Shown in pieces: positions 32,056 through 42,363 of a stretch of 64,000 nt of DNA. Position numbers and translations under genes: made by a program. The DNA comes from Dendrocalamus latiflorus (Eukaryota; Streptophyta; Magnoliopsida; Poales; Poaceae). The DNA lies in contig CM029670.1 of the NCBI GenBank assembly GCA_017311315.1, forward strand, positions 27,834,949 through 27,898,948, given 5' to 3'. Numbering within the stretch: position 1 is the stretch's first letter; the number at the start of each line of letters is the position of its first letter. Under the pieces are notes generated by a model. That model saw only the letters and a program-made list of their open reading frames with translations, searched no databases and was not told the origin of the DNA.

Positions 32056-33120
32056 TCATAAAATCTGCGAAGTTGGTTTATGTTCCAAGATTTTGAGAGA
32101 ATCTGGCCGTCTTCCATAGCAAGTCATACTAAGCCTGGCCGTGTGAGTTCGATCACAGTGTAAAAGACCTTCCCACTTGGGGGAAAGTTTGTTCCGATTA
32201 GATTGGGATTGAATTTTTCTTAATACCAAGTCACCTACAGCAAGGTTGCGAGGTTGGACCTTACGATTGTAGTACTTACGCATGCTTGTTGGTAGACTGC
32301 TGATCGTATTAAGGCTTGATTCCCCTTCTGTTCGAGCAGGTTGATATCATCTGCTCAAAGTTGCTCTTGGTTAGAGTCGCTGAAGTTCTCAACTCTTGTT
32401 GACCGTATCTTTAGTTCCAGTGGAAGCATGGCTTCAGCCCCGAAAACTAGGAAAAATAGAGTCTCTCCTGTCGCTCAACTAGGAGTCATACGAATTGTCC
32501 ATAATACTGAAGGTAATTCTTGAACCCAAGCCCCCGAGCGCTTTACAAGCTAGTCGAAGACTCGAATCTTGATTCCATGCATTATTTGGCCATTCGTGCA
32601 CTCGACTGCCTCATTACCATGAGAGCGGGTGACCGAAGCATAGCAAAGTTTGATACCCAATTCGTCACAAAATTCTAGGAATTTTGCACTAAAAATTGCT
32701 TATTGTTGTCTGTTATTATTCGACTTGGGACTCCAAATTGAGTAATCACACTTCTCATCATGAACATTTTTGCGGCTTCTGTTGTTCTCCCTATCACCGG
32801 TTCGGCCTCGATCCATTATGTGAATGTATCAATGGCCACGAAGAGGAACTCGAAGCCCCCCGGTGCTATTGGGAATGGCTCTAGGATGTCAAGATCCCAG
32901 GTCGCAAAAGGCCAAGATAAAGGAATTGTTTAAAGTGCTTGAGATGGTTGGTGCATTTGCCTGCTATGAAACTGGCATTGTACACACTTCTTATCCAGCT
33001 CTTTAGCGTCATTGAGGGCTACTAGCCAATAAAACCTTGTCAAAAGGCCTTACCGACCAACGTTCTGTAAGAAGCATGCGCTCCACAGATGCCCCCATGT
33101 ATGTCGCTAAGGCGATAGTT
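32056..33120 (-). pseudogene. Tat-type Ty3/gypsy integrase remnant
   Basis: Read right to left on the minus strand: NYRLSDIHGGICGAHASYRT (33120-33061), then VGKAF...GF, a CxxC-containing stretch, a FVAIDTFT-stop-WIEAEPV core near 32800-32850 (first catalytic Asp region), a TDN-like block, and finally YYNRKVQPRNLAVGDLVL with LSPKWEG (32283-32150), the integrase C-terminal region. Several stops and small indels show it is dead. Protease, RT and RNase H are not present in the window. Confidence 0.7.
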
Positions 33121-33965
33121 ATTGTGAGAGAGATCATGTGTGGTTATTAGGAATAAACACATGTGTTGACTGCCTTGTCAAATGGCCCTACGATGTAGTA
33201 GGGCATCGTTAAACTAATTGTAGGAAGACCTACGACCACACGGTGGTTACAAGGTAACTTACAACTGCGTAGTTGTAGAAGGACTTACGACCATGCAGCT
33301 TACAACCATGCAGTCATAGAAGGACTTACAACCATGCGGTCGTAGAAGGACTTACAACCATCCTGAGAAATCATTCTTATTGATAAGGGGCATACTTGGA
33401 GGATGAAGTAATAATTAGAGGATTATTATATTCTCATCACCATGTTAGTGCTATCTCTGTTTATTCATGTTTGAAATTCGAGAACACTAGTATTGGGGAA
33501 CTTTTGCATGATAGTATGTGGGCTGTGTGATTGGTCGGTGATGAAATTGGTCATAGTGACATTTGTGTGACAATTTGAGGTTATAGGTAATAGTGAGCTG
33601 CCTTATTGTCTATTCAAGATAGATTCGCTTAATGCTTACTACTCAACAATCAAGAAAACCAATCGTCTTCATCATGGTGGCCATTGCATTGTCCACAATG
33701 ATAGCCACACGTAGGCATTCCTTTAACTAATCAAAGCATCGTATAAAAGCATGTATCCCTTTTATGTTAGATCTCTGTATATCACAACAAATAGATGATG
33801 ATGTCTTGTGACCTGATGTATGCTTTGTTTGTGTGTGTACATTTGGTAACCTTCACTAGACAAACATGTACGTACTAACATACATTTCTATAATATATAG
33901 GCTCCATCCAACTTGCAATGTAAGTCATTCTATCAATATTTCACGACATAAGCAAACTTTACTAA
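33121..33965. other. Unassigned stretch with a short minisatellite
   Basis: 33240-33362 holds about three units of GGACTTACAACCATGCGGTCG with AGAA spacers (about 34 bp). The rest is AT-rich without a recognisable gene or terminus. Confidence 0.5.
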
Positions 33966-34187
33966 GAAATACCAACATGAGCAACCTGACTAATTTCCAG
34001 GAGAATTTGTGGATAATTGTTATCTTTATGATGTCTTGACATATTATTGCTACAAGATCTCATTGGAAGGGCATGTTAGTGTTCCAAAGATATCTTGTAG
34101 CAATAATATATGCCAAGATGAGAAAAAGAGAACCAATTGTCCACAAATTCTTCTGAAAACTAGTCAGACTACTCATGTTCTTATTTT
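33966..34187. repeat. Long imperfect foldback (MITE or small-RNA hairpin candidate)
   Basis: Two arms of about 100 nt pair around a centre near 34075. Paired landmarks are AACATGAG...CTCATGTT, CTGACTA...TAGTCAG, GAATTTGTGG...CCACAAATTC and ATTATTGCTACAAGAT...ATCTTGTAGCAATAAT. The arms differ by scattered mismatches and small bulges. No coding potential. Confidence 0.7.
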
Positions 34188-34210
34188 TTAACAACTACAT
34201 TAAGAACATT

Positions 34211-34498
34211 CACTACTACAGAAAGCCTAATACTAGATGCCAAATCACAGACGGTTTTAATTTGGAGGCCATCTGTGGTGTTTGTGGCGGGAAAAAGGAG
34301 TATCACAGACGGTTCTTACCACTGAACCATCTGTGATAATGGAATATCACAAACAATTTTTATTATAAAACCATCTGTGATATTCTAGATTATCATAGAC
34401 GGTTTTTAAATATAAACCGACTGTGATATGCCAGTATCACAGATTATCATAGACGGTTTTATAATAAAAATCGTCTATGATAATCCAACTAGGTATTT
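34211..34498 (+). mobile_element. CACTA (En/Spm) 5' terminus with subterminal repeats
   Basis: Starts CACTACTACAGAAAG, followed by repeated TATCACAGACGGTTNT units in both orientations, several forming short hairpins. The matching far end is not in the window. The element probably continues past the LTR C1 insertion to the transposase fragment at 62519. Confidence 0.7.
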
Positions 34499-35049
34499 AT
34501 TGCGCCGGTCAGAACCGCACTGTCTTCATTTTAATTCAGATCTAGCTGGTTGTCAGACCCAGATTTTTCAATCTAGAATCTACTGTGTTTTACTGCACTA
34601 ATCCCTGGATCAGTAGTTAGTGCACATAGATTACAGTTCTGAATATCAAAGTTCATATCATGCGGAAGCGTAAATGTAATAGTAAACTTACACATGGGCC
34701 GATTAGGCCGAAATCATTAATTTGCAACAGCGGAAGAACGAAGCACACAGATGGGACCTTCAGGACATGCCTACAGGCAGCCAACTGGAGGTTCGCGACC
34801 TAGCCCTTGACATCTTCATCTTCTCTGCCAACATGCCCAACCTTGATGCTGAGGCGAGGTGATTTGATTCCTGAATCTGAATTTTGTCGCAAAAGCGAGT
34901 GTGAGCACTCCAACCCCGTGCTCCGCGAGCCAATACACAGAATGCAAATAGATAGTATGCATGGTTTAACAAAGGAGAGGCTTGGGTTATTTTATTTGCC
35001 AAAAATCGCTTTTAGCAGCATTGTTATTATTTAATCATAGTATTATTAT

Positions 35050-35285
35050 TCCTACCTAAACTCCACACGGCGATTGCCATAATTGACTTAATCCACCAAA
35101 GACACATTTCCCTTACTGATTGCTGCCTAAGACTCCAAACAGCGAGTGCCATGATTTATTCAATCCACCAATCAAATGCTGCCTAATCCTCAAACAGCGA
35201 TTATCATAATCTATATAATCCACCGAGCAATTACTGCCTAAAACTCCAAGCAGCTAGTGACATTATTTATCTAATATCACTTATT
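35050..35285. repeat. Tandem repeat in LTR C1
   Basis: About four diverged units of roughly 60 bp containing CTGCCTAA, ACTCCAAACAGCGA, GCCATGATTTAT and AATCCACC. Confidence 0.7.
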
Positions 35286-38231
35286 TAATCCACCAATATC
35301 TTTTGTATTCTAAATCCAATCCTTTTATTATTGATCCACAACCATAATTTGCTTTTCCAATGTTCAACCTCATCTTCCATTATTTATCTCTACTAATTCA
35401 CTAGTATCCATCCACCAAGAATATCATTGACCAAGTTTATACTCCAAGCATTATTATCATACCCCAAACTCCCAAAATCAATTCATCCATCCAGAATTCG
35501 TTCAAATCCTATTAATCCCTATATTGTCAACATCTTCCAAGAATTATAAATATCAGTGTTGTAATCCAACCATTACCTTTGCATTTCCTAATACTCCATA
35601 AATCATATAATTCATCTATCTAGTCTATAAATCCATTTGGGCTCCACCAATTTATTTCTCCTAGAATCCACACTATTGTCTCCTATTTATGATCGACATG
35701 AATCCATCAATACCTTTATATATTTACCACAAACACACATCTCCTCTACTCATGACTCTATATATTCCTCCATATATTTCATCTCGTAAGAAGGGAATAC
35801 ATTTTATTTTTGAATTATGATACATAAAAATTCCCTGAGACCTAGCAGTTTTGAACAAAAACATAGTGTTCAAGAAAATGCAATAATAATAGCGATCCAG
35901 ATTCCATCCACCGTTACATGGCATCCGCACCATATAGCATCTTTCAGCGTTATAGCGCTTAACTTACCACTGGGACGACACCCAGGACAATTCAAATCAG
36001 GGCTTTCCCACTGCCCTCCACTTTTTCATTTCCACCCACAAGGTTGTTTTTGAAACAAAACTATATCCGGTTAAGTTCCCATGTCCGCCCTTGACCGTGG
36101 GCACGGCTATTCGAATAGTTTTGACTCTGCAGAGTTTGTACACTTTCACCATAAGAGACAATCAACTCGTTGCCCCACACGATTCCTTAGTCATGTGGTT
36201 GAGCAGACCATCACAGTGACTTTTCAAAGTATCTAGACCCTTTTGTCATCTGACCTTATGGGAAACTGCCCACTTGCGGTGGGTCCCATCTATGCGCGGG
36301 ATGTTCCCCACATCCACTAACACAGTTGGGCTTCTCAACTCCCCACAACGTTAGGACAGCTGGGAAACTTCACCCTCCACTGGTGTCCCTTAGGGCCCCC
36401 GTGCCCGTGCGTATCCACTTCTATCCACTACCAGTGAGATGAGTCCGGGGTTTCGATAAATTTACTTAGCCAAGTTGTATTTTACAGACTTGTGGTTGTA
36501 CTGTTTTACATGGGATGACATGGCAAGATTCAGTCCTTAGGGTTACCCAGATGGTTCTACCACATTTCACAATTTGTGCGTCCACTGCACCTCATTCCAG
36601 CCCCCAAACCATCCATCCAGGTATTTAAGCAAATTGAGAGTTTTGGGAGCATAAAATAATCATACCAACATATACCAGTCATTACCACCATGACTTCCCA
36701 AATCAGTTCCTCATGATTAAAAAATTGATAATGACACTTGGGGCATTTCAGCGCCCCGAGTATCTATGCAATACTACGCATAGCGTATAATTAGGGACTT
36801 ATTTTCGAAAGGATACTATTATAATTTTGCTAGGGCGACAAGGTTCACACACTCAAATATTCCAAAGGAGATGTAATATTATTCAAGGTCAACAATGGGC
36901 ATATAACTAGAATATTAAATTAAGCATGTATTTGTATATAAGATAACAGCATGCAATTTGATAATTTAAACCAAAGTATTGACTCGCCTGGCGCGGTTTG
37001 CCGCGGTCTTGTGTTCACTCAAAGCTTTCTCCTACGATGGTTTTGAGCTTCCGGTCCTTATCTTCACCTTGCTCTTGATCACACTTGATCCATTGAATCT
37101 TCACGACTTCCAATTTCTAATTACGCAATAAACAACTGAATCCAAATAAAAGCAAATAACTCAAAAGATCCAAATAAATCCGGATAAACTCAATTTAAAT
37201 TTATTATAAGCTAAGGGGTGATTTGGGTGATATGAGGCAGGGTCTGCGATACGGTACGATGACTTGATCTTTTTATTAATAATCTTTTTTGATTATTATT
37301 ATTATTAGTTACTAAATCTGATGTTAAGATTTAATTACTTGCACTTTTATCATTTTGTCTATACTTCGGTTATTATTAGGCTTAGTTGTGGATTTTTAAC
37401 TTTAAACGGTTTATCCTGGCAAGGCTCGCTTTACAGCGTCACATTCCAATATTTGTTATTCAGCAAACTCTACCACTAAGGTTCATTCCATGGTGGTCTA
37501 ACAAATATCAAGGCATATATGTTAATATTATAAGCAAAGGTAAGCTTTATTGTACGTGGATATTTAACCAAAGTCAATATATTCTATTACCTGATTACAA
37601 CCTCAATTAACAATTTAGTCTATTTTAGTTATTCACATAATAGGCAAATAGCAAGTAACCTTATTTTAACTCCTAATTAAATTTTCTACATTCCCCTAGA
37701 TTATTTCTAAATTATCCAAAATTTTCACTAGAATTTCATATGAGCTCTAAAATTCCTGGTTTTAGTTCCATTGGATAGATCGTGAATTTAGATGAATTTA
37801 GAAATTTGTCTCATTCAATTTGGAGCTAAAATGAGAAAGTTATGCCCATTTAAAGTTTTCAGTTTAATTAAATCCAAAAATTATTAAAAACCTGACAGGT
37901 GGGTCCCACTTGCTATTTAAATTTCTCTTTCATTATTTTTATTCCCATTCCAGTGTGCCTCTGACATGTGGGGTCAACCACTGTGCACAATTAATGGTAG
38001 GGTCACATGTCAGTGAGAGGTCTTAGTTAATAATCCAGTGTTAGCATTCATGGCAGTCATTACCCATTGACTAATTATCATTAGCATCAATAACCTATGC
38101 CTGAACCCTAAATAGGCCTATTTATACCTTATTAAATCCTTAGCATTTTTATTAGTTATTTTGGATTTTTCTCGGGTTTTTAATGCACTGGAGCCGTCGG
38201 CAAAAATTTCCTAAAAACCTATCTCTATTCC

Positions 38232-38300
38232 TACAACCGGGGGAATCGAACTCGGGTCTCCTAACCGAACGCGCACTCGGCTAGCCACTCGGGCTCGGGT
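38232..38300 (-). other. tRNA-like sequence inside LTR C1
   Basis: On the minus strand GTGGCTAGCCGAGTGCGCG is followed by GAGTTCGATTCC (38242-38253), resembling Pol III A and B boxes. It corresponds to 23825-23895 in C2. Confidence 0.4.
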
Positions 38301-39482
38301 CTTACCTGACCGAGGGAGGCGGGGTGTTGCTGCTGAGTAAGGCGCGGGGAGGGGCTGAGGCAGAGGAACTCAGGCAGTGGCCGGGCGGCGGTGTCCGTGG
38401 CGAGGGGTGGCCGGAGGGAACCGGGTGACGCCCAAAATGGGTTCCCCTCGAGTCGGTGCAGCTAGTGGAGGTGTCGGCGGGGTTCGGGGTGCACGGTGGT
38501 GGGGCGGCGACGTGCGGCGGCGGCAACCCAAAGAGTAGCTTCGGCGCCGGCGAAGTGGGGCCTTCGGGAGGCGCGGAGGAGGCCCGGAGTGGGTTTGCGA
38601 CGATCCGGGGAGGGTGTATGTCACATCCCAAAATTTGGCTTTTTGAAAAATTTAAATTCAAATTAATTATTTTAAGGTAATAGGATTTTACTTGGCTTTT
38701 ATTTGCCTTTCTGGATTTTTCTGGAATTTAAAAACTATTTTCAGAATTTAAAAAGTAATTCAAAATATGAAAATTTAATATCAACAGTAGTTGGAAATAA
38801 TTTTATTAAATCCAAAATATCTCCAGGAGCTTCTGTGAATTTTTCTGGAATTTTTGGAGGTATTTTCATATTTTTCTGAGGCCTAAATAAATTTCTAGCA
38901 TTTTCTGAAATTAAAAATCCAAATCTTTTCCTCCGGCCGACGCGTGGACGGCCCAGATCCGCCCACGTCGCCGCTCGGCCGATCCCGGCCGCACCTCCCT
39001 CTCCCTCGCTGTCCAGCGGGCCCGGCCCGTCAGCCGGCGGCCCCGCCTTCCCCTCCTCCGCGCCCGACGCGTGGACGGCTCGGATGAGCCGAGTCTCCGC
39101 GCGGGCCATCCAGCCGCCCGCTCTCACTCCCGCCCTCACCCCCACTGACCCGCGGGCCCGGCCCGTCAGCCACGCATGCCCTCTCTCCCGCTGCCACCCG
39201 ACCTCGCCTGTCAGACCTGTCGTCCCCGCGGAGCCGGCGCCTTCCTTTCCTTCCCCCCCCCCTTTCCTTTTTCGCCGGCCGACCGAGACCGCGCCGGATC
39301 CCGCCTTGCCTTACCCGGCCCTCCTCGGTTTTGGAAGTCCCGGACGCCGCCGCGACCGAATCCCCGATCTCCCGGGATCCCCTTCCATCGGCGCCCCCTC
39401 TTTCCCGTTTTCCCCCCTTTCCTTCCTTTTCCCGGCCGACACACCGGCGAGTGATTGCGCGCCCGTGTCCCCTCCTCCGCCC

Positions 39483-39491
39483 CTATAAATA
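39483..39491 (+). promoter_or_regulatory. TATA box of LTR1
   Basis: CTATAAATA following a C/T-rich tract. Equivalents are at about 48903-48911 in LTR2 and 58351-58359 in LTR3. If transcription starts about 30 bp on, the R/U5 part of the LTR is roughly 2.6 kb. Confidence 0.7.
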
Positions 39492-40077
39492 GCTCCCTCG
39501 GCCTCCCCTCTCCCCGCACCACCTCCCAGCGCCCTCCACTTCTCCCTTTGAGCCCCGAGCGCCGTCGCACCAGAAGCTCCCCGTGCGCGTCCGGTAAGTG
39601 CTCCGGTGAGTAATCGCCGTCGCCTCGGTCTTCCCCGAAGCTCGCCGCCGCTACCTCGAGCACCCCCGTGGCCGTGCGGTCCTCCCCGACGCCTCAGCCG
39701 CCCCTCCCCGCCGCCGGAGCGCCGTCGCACCGGAGGACCCGAGCCAGCTCCGCCTCCCCTCGTCGCCGGCCTTCTTCGCTCGTCGCCGCACCTCGTCGAC
39801 CCCTCCAACCGAACCCCCTCCGTTCAAGGATTGCATTTCACGCGTCACCCGAACCCCTCCGACCCTCCCTCGCCGCCGACGACCCTGCCTCCGGCCACCT
39901 TCCCCGGCCTCCCCTCCGGCAGGTAACTCAAAAGGCTTGATTGCCCTATATGGGTAGGCAAAGCCTCCCCGCTCACTTGGCTATCACCGCTCGCTCTCCC
40001 CTCCCCGACTCCCTCGGCGCGCGTTCGAGCCCTCGGCTCCGCACGCGGAGGTTGAGTTTTTCTTAATTAAACCGCGC

Positions 40078-40343
40078 TGACAAGTGGACCCCACCCGTCA
40101 GTGGCAGCTGTCCTCGCAGGCCACTGCCGCCTGGGCCCCACCCCTCTGTGCTGTCTCTGACAAGTGGGCCCGGAGTCCAGTGGGTCCCATGTGTCAGAGG
40201 TCGAGTTAGTGGGCTCACTGTCCAGTGGGTCCCACATGTCAGTGACCGCCAGTGGTTGCTGTTCGGTGGGCCCCACCTGTCAGTATTCCGAGAATAAAAA
40301 TAAAAGAATAAAATCTAATATTCCAGTGGGCCCCACCTGTCAG
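40078..40343 (+). promoter_or_regulatory. Array of GTGGGNCCCACNTGTCAG-type motifs in the LTR leader
   Basis: At least six variants in about 265 bp (GTGGACCCCACCCGTCAG, GTGGGTCCCATGTGTCAG, GTGGGTCCCACATGTCAG, GTGGGCCCCACCTGTCAG twice, GACAAGTGGGCCCGG). All three LTRs carry it (about 49498-49763 and 58946-59211). Similar GGGCCCAC/ACCTGTCA words are common in grass promoters. Here they lie downstream of the TATA box, in the inferred first intron. Confidence 0.55.
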
Positions 40344-40549
40344 AAATTTGGGAATTTCTAGATTTGTTCAAATCTGAGATTTTCAAATGAGCATAACTTT
40401 CTCATTTTACCTCCAAATCCAGCCATTCAAATTTCTAAATTCATCTAAAATCATAATCTATCCAACTATGGCCTCTGTTGAATTTTTGGATTTTATTTGA
40501 ATTTTCGTTTGAATTTATTTGCTTTGTTGCCTTGTCTTTTCTCGCGTAG

Positions 40550-41898
40550 ATTCCAACGTTGTCAACGAACCCTCTTCACAGCAGCAAGAAGACCCCGAAA
40601 CCCTGCAAGAAGGCAAGTCTCCTTTGATCATTTTGAGCCTATGCTTTCGAAATGTTTTTAAAGTATTTTAAATTATGTGCATTGCTATTTACATAAAGTC
40701 ACTAGTTCAAGTCTTTAGGAATTAGTTACTCCAACTTTGTTATGCCCTCATTTGACATTGATTGCCATGTACCTTGTCACCCTAGAACTTCCTTTGTCTC
40801 AATAATGAGATTACTATTAATCTTTGTGAATATTAGAATGGTAGGTTAATGCTTAGTCTTGCTATCTAATAACTTTGGAAAATCTTGAAAATGGGAAATT
40901 ATGCTTTATTATTAAAACCTGGTGTTTGAAAGTGAAGTGGCAATTGGAGTTGTCACTGTGATTTTGAAATAAAATAAAAATGTAAAAGTTGGTTTAGATT
41001 AGGGTGGATGGCTGTTTGGGTTGGTGCAGTAAGCACGAGAACTTGTTAAGTGTATGTTCCACCCTAGTCAATTAAGGACCGACGCTTGTGTTTGTCCAAA
41101 CTGAGCATTAACCGTACAACCACAAGTCTATATGTGGAAAGTGGGTGCCAGGGATGGACTGGTTATGCACAGTGAGGGACAGGGATTTACTGTACTCATA
41201 TGGCGCAAGAGGGGGCTTCAGATTGGGCGGATTTAACCCTTCTGCGGTGAAACCTCAGCGGGTGGTGTCTAGCTAGATTAGAGTAAGGTAAAGGCTTTGT
41301 GGTATTTTATCTGGGTCTCATGCCAAAGGAAGCGTGTTGACTTTTAGGATAATTTATCTCTTGTGGGAAAAGTTGTACAACCTCTGCAGAGTGTAAAACT
41401 ATTCGAATAGCCGTGCCCACGGTCAAGGGCGGGCAAGGAATGCATTCACATGGTAGATTTCTGGCTTTGTTTTAAAATCAAAAGTTTTGTATTCCGAGGG
41501 TGGAGGGAACTCTCGGAAGGGAATCCTGGCGGATGGAGCCAGAGAGGGTGGATGGAACCCGCAGTTTAAAAATTGACCAATGGTAATTGGTTAGCTAGTG
41601 TTGGTAGTTGGAACCTTCACTAGAAAGTTAATTCTGTTAAAACATTTACTTCATTAAATTGATGCCTTCGAAAATAATTAGTAGTAATTGAATTTAAAAT
41701 ATTGCTTTGTGCAAAAGAACCATATGGCCTTCCTTTGTTAAGCCTTGCATCTATGCATTTTTCCCAAGACTTGCGGAGTACTTTATGTACTCACATGCTA
41801 CACTTAAAAATAAAATCTCAGAGGAAGTTGAAGCTCAAGAAGGTGACTACGACTACTGCTTCGCTTGTGGCTGCGATGGATTCTTTCCGGAGGACTAG
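40550..41898 (+). CDS. Downstream exons of a predicted LTR-encoded small protein (LTR1 copy)
   Basis: Mini-exon 40550-40612 (63 nt) lies between TCTCGCGTAG and GCAAGT; terminal exon 41822-41898 (77 nt) follows AAAATCTCAG. A leading phase-1 G from exon 1 (donor CCG|GTAAGT at 39593/39594) makes the frame continuous: ...SSQQQEDPETLQE, then EEVEAQ and EGDYDYCFACGCDGFFPED, stop. The minus-strand LTR reads SQQEDP, QEEEYEAQ and a matching tail despite many base differences. LTR2 (49970-50032, 51292-51368) and LTR3 (59418-59480, 60740-60816) match. Exon 1 has no AUG between TATA and donor in this subfamily, so the start is unknown, and the frame may be non-coding or start at a non-AUG codon. Confidence 0.35.
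41372..41422 (+). other. Palindrome cassette in LTR1
   Basis: Consecutive GTTGTACAAC, CTCTGCAGAG, CTATTCGAATAG and CCGTGCCCACGG. Equivalents are at 50842-50892 and 60290-60340 in the other array LTRs, and in every other LTR here that includes this region. Confidence 0.6.
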
Positions 41899-42041
41899 GT
41901 CGCGCTTCCCCAGTCAACTGCCTGTGGCATCTTGATGGGTCTACTTTAATTTCGCTTTGCTTCCGCTGTGTTTGATTGTGCGAGGTCTTGAAACCTCCAA
42001 TGTAATAAGGTGACCCGGTGGTCAGTACTCTTATTTATTGT

Positions 42042-42047
42042 AATAAA
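42042..42047 (+). terminator. Polyadenylation signal in LTR1
   Basis: AATAAA about 145 nt after the terminal-exon stop and 110 nt before the LTR end. Also at 51512-51517 and 60960-60965, and on the minus strand in both LTRs of the other element. Confidence 0.5.
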
Positions 42048-42161
42048 TCGTTGATGGTGATGTTTCCCATTCTGTTTGACTGTGTGCACTAGCTTTGATC
42101 TGGGACTAGTGCTGTAATACACAGAGGGTCCGGGTTTGGTAATCCGGGGGCCCAACAGAGA

Positions 42162-42173
42162 TGGTATCAGAGC
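42162..42173 (+). other. Primer binding site, copy 1
   Basis: TGGTATCAGAGC, complementary to the 3' end of tRNA-iMet, four bases after LTR1. Confidence 0.92.
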
Positions 42174-42363
42174 CAATTTGACTGTAGGACGTGACCTGGA
42201 TTAGGAATGGCAAACCATAAGGACTTATATTTATAAGAAGAGTATATTAAAAATATATAAGCTTCTTTGCTTCTACTCTCTTCCTACCTAGAATCTCGTT
42301 CTTGTCTCCAACTCCATTTGTTAAAAACTTTTTACTAATCTTTTCTTTCTCTCAACTTTGTAG

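Larger units (their letters stand above)
38619..42157 (+). mobile_element. LTR1 of the tandem array
   Basis: Starts TGTCACATCCC and ends GGGGGCCCAACA; 3539 bp. It lacks 50 bp present in LTR2 and LTR3, at the junction near 41132. It contains the TATA box (39483-39491), donor GTAAGT (39594-39599), mini-exon (40550-40612), palindrome cassette (41372-41422), hairpin (41776-41792), terminal exon (41822-41898) and AATAAA (42042-42047). Confidence 0.92.

Noticed and set aside
34760..35002. Terminal exon of the LTR-encoded frame in C1
   Set aside because: An acidic frame ending REDEDVKG-stop exists in another phase after a possible ATTCAG acceptor, but the C1 mini-exon region has stops in the shared phase. 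The evidence is too weak to extend the claim to C-type LTRs.
35050..35285. CRISPR-like array
   Set aside because: The repeats are diverged, directly tandem and without unique spacers, in a plant LTR.
39084..39488. 134-codon ORF upstream of the LTR1 TATA box, repeated in LTR2 and LTR3
   Set aside because: It ends in the TATA box and lies in U3, so it is not in the element RNA. Pro-rich, with indels between LTR copies and no known domain.
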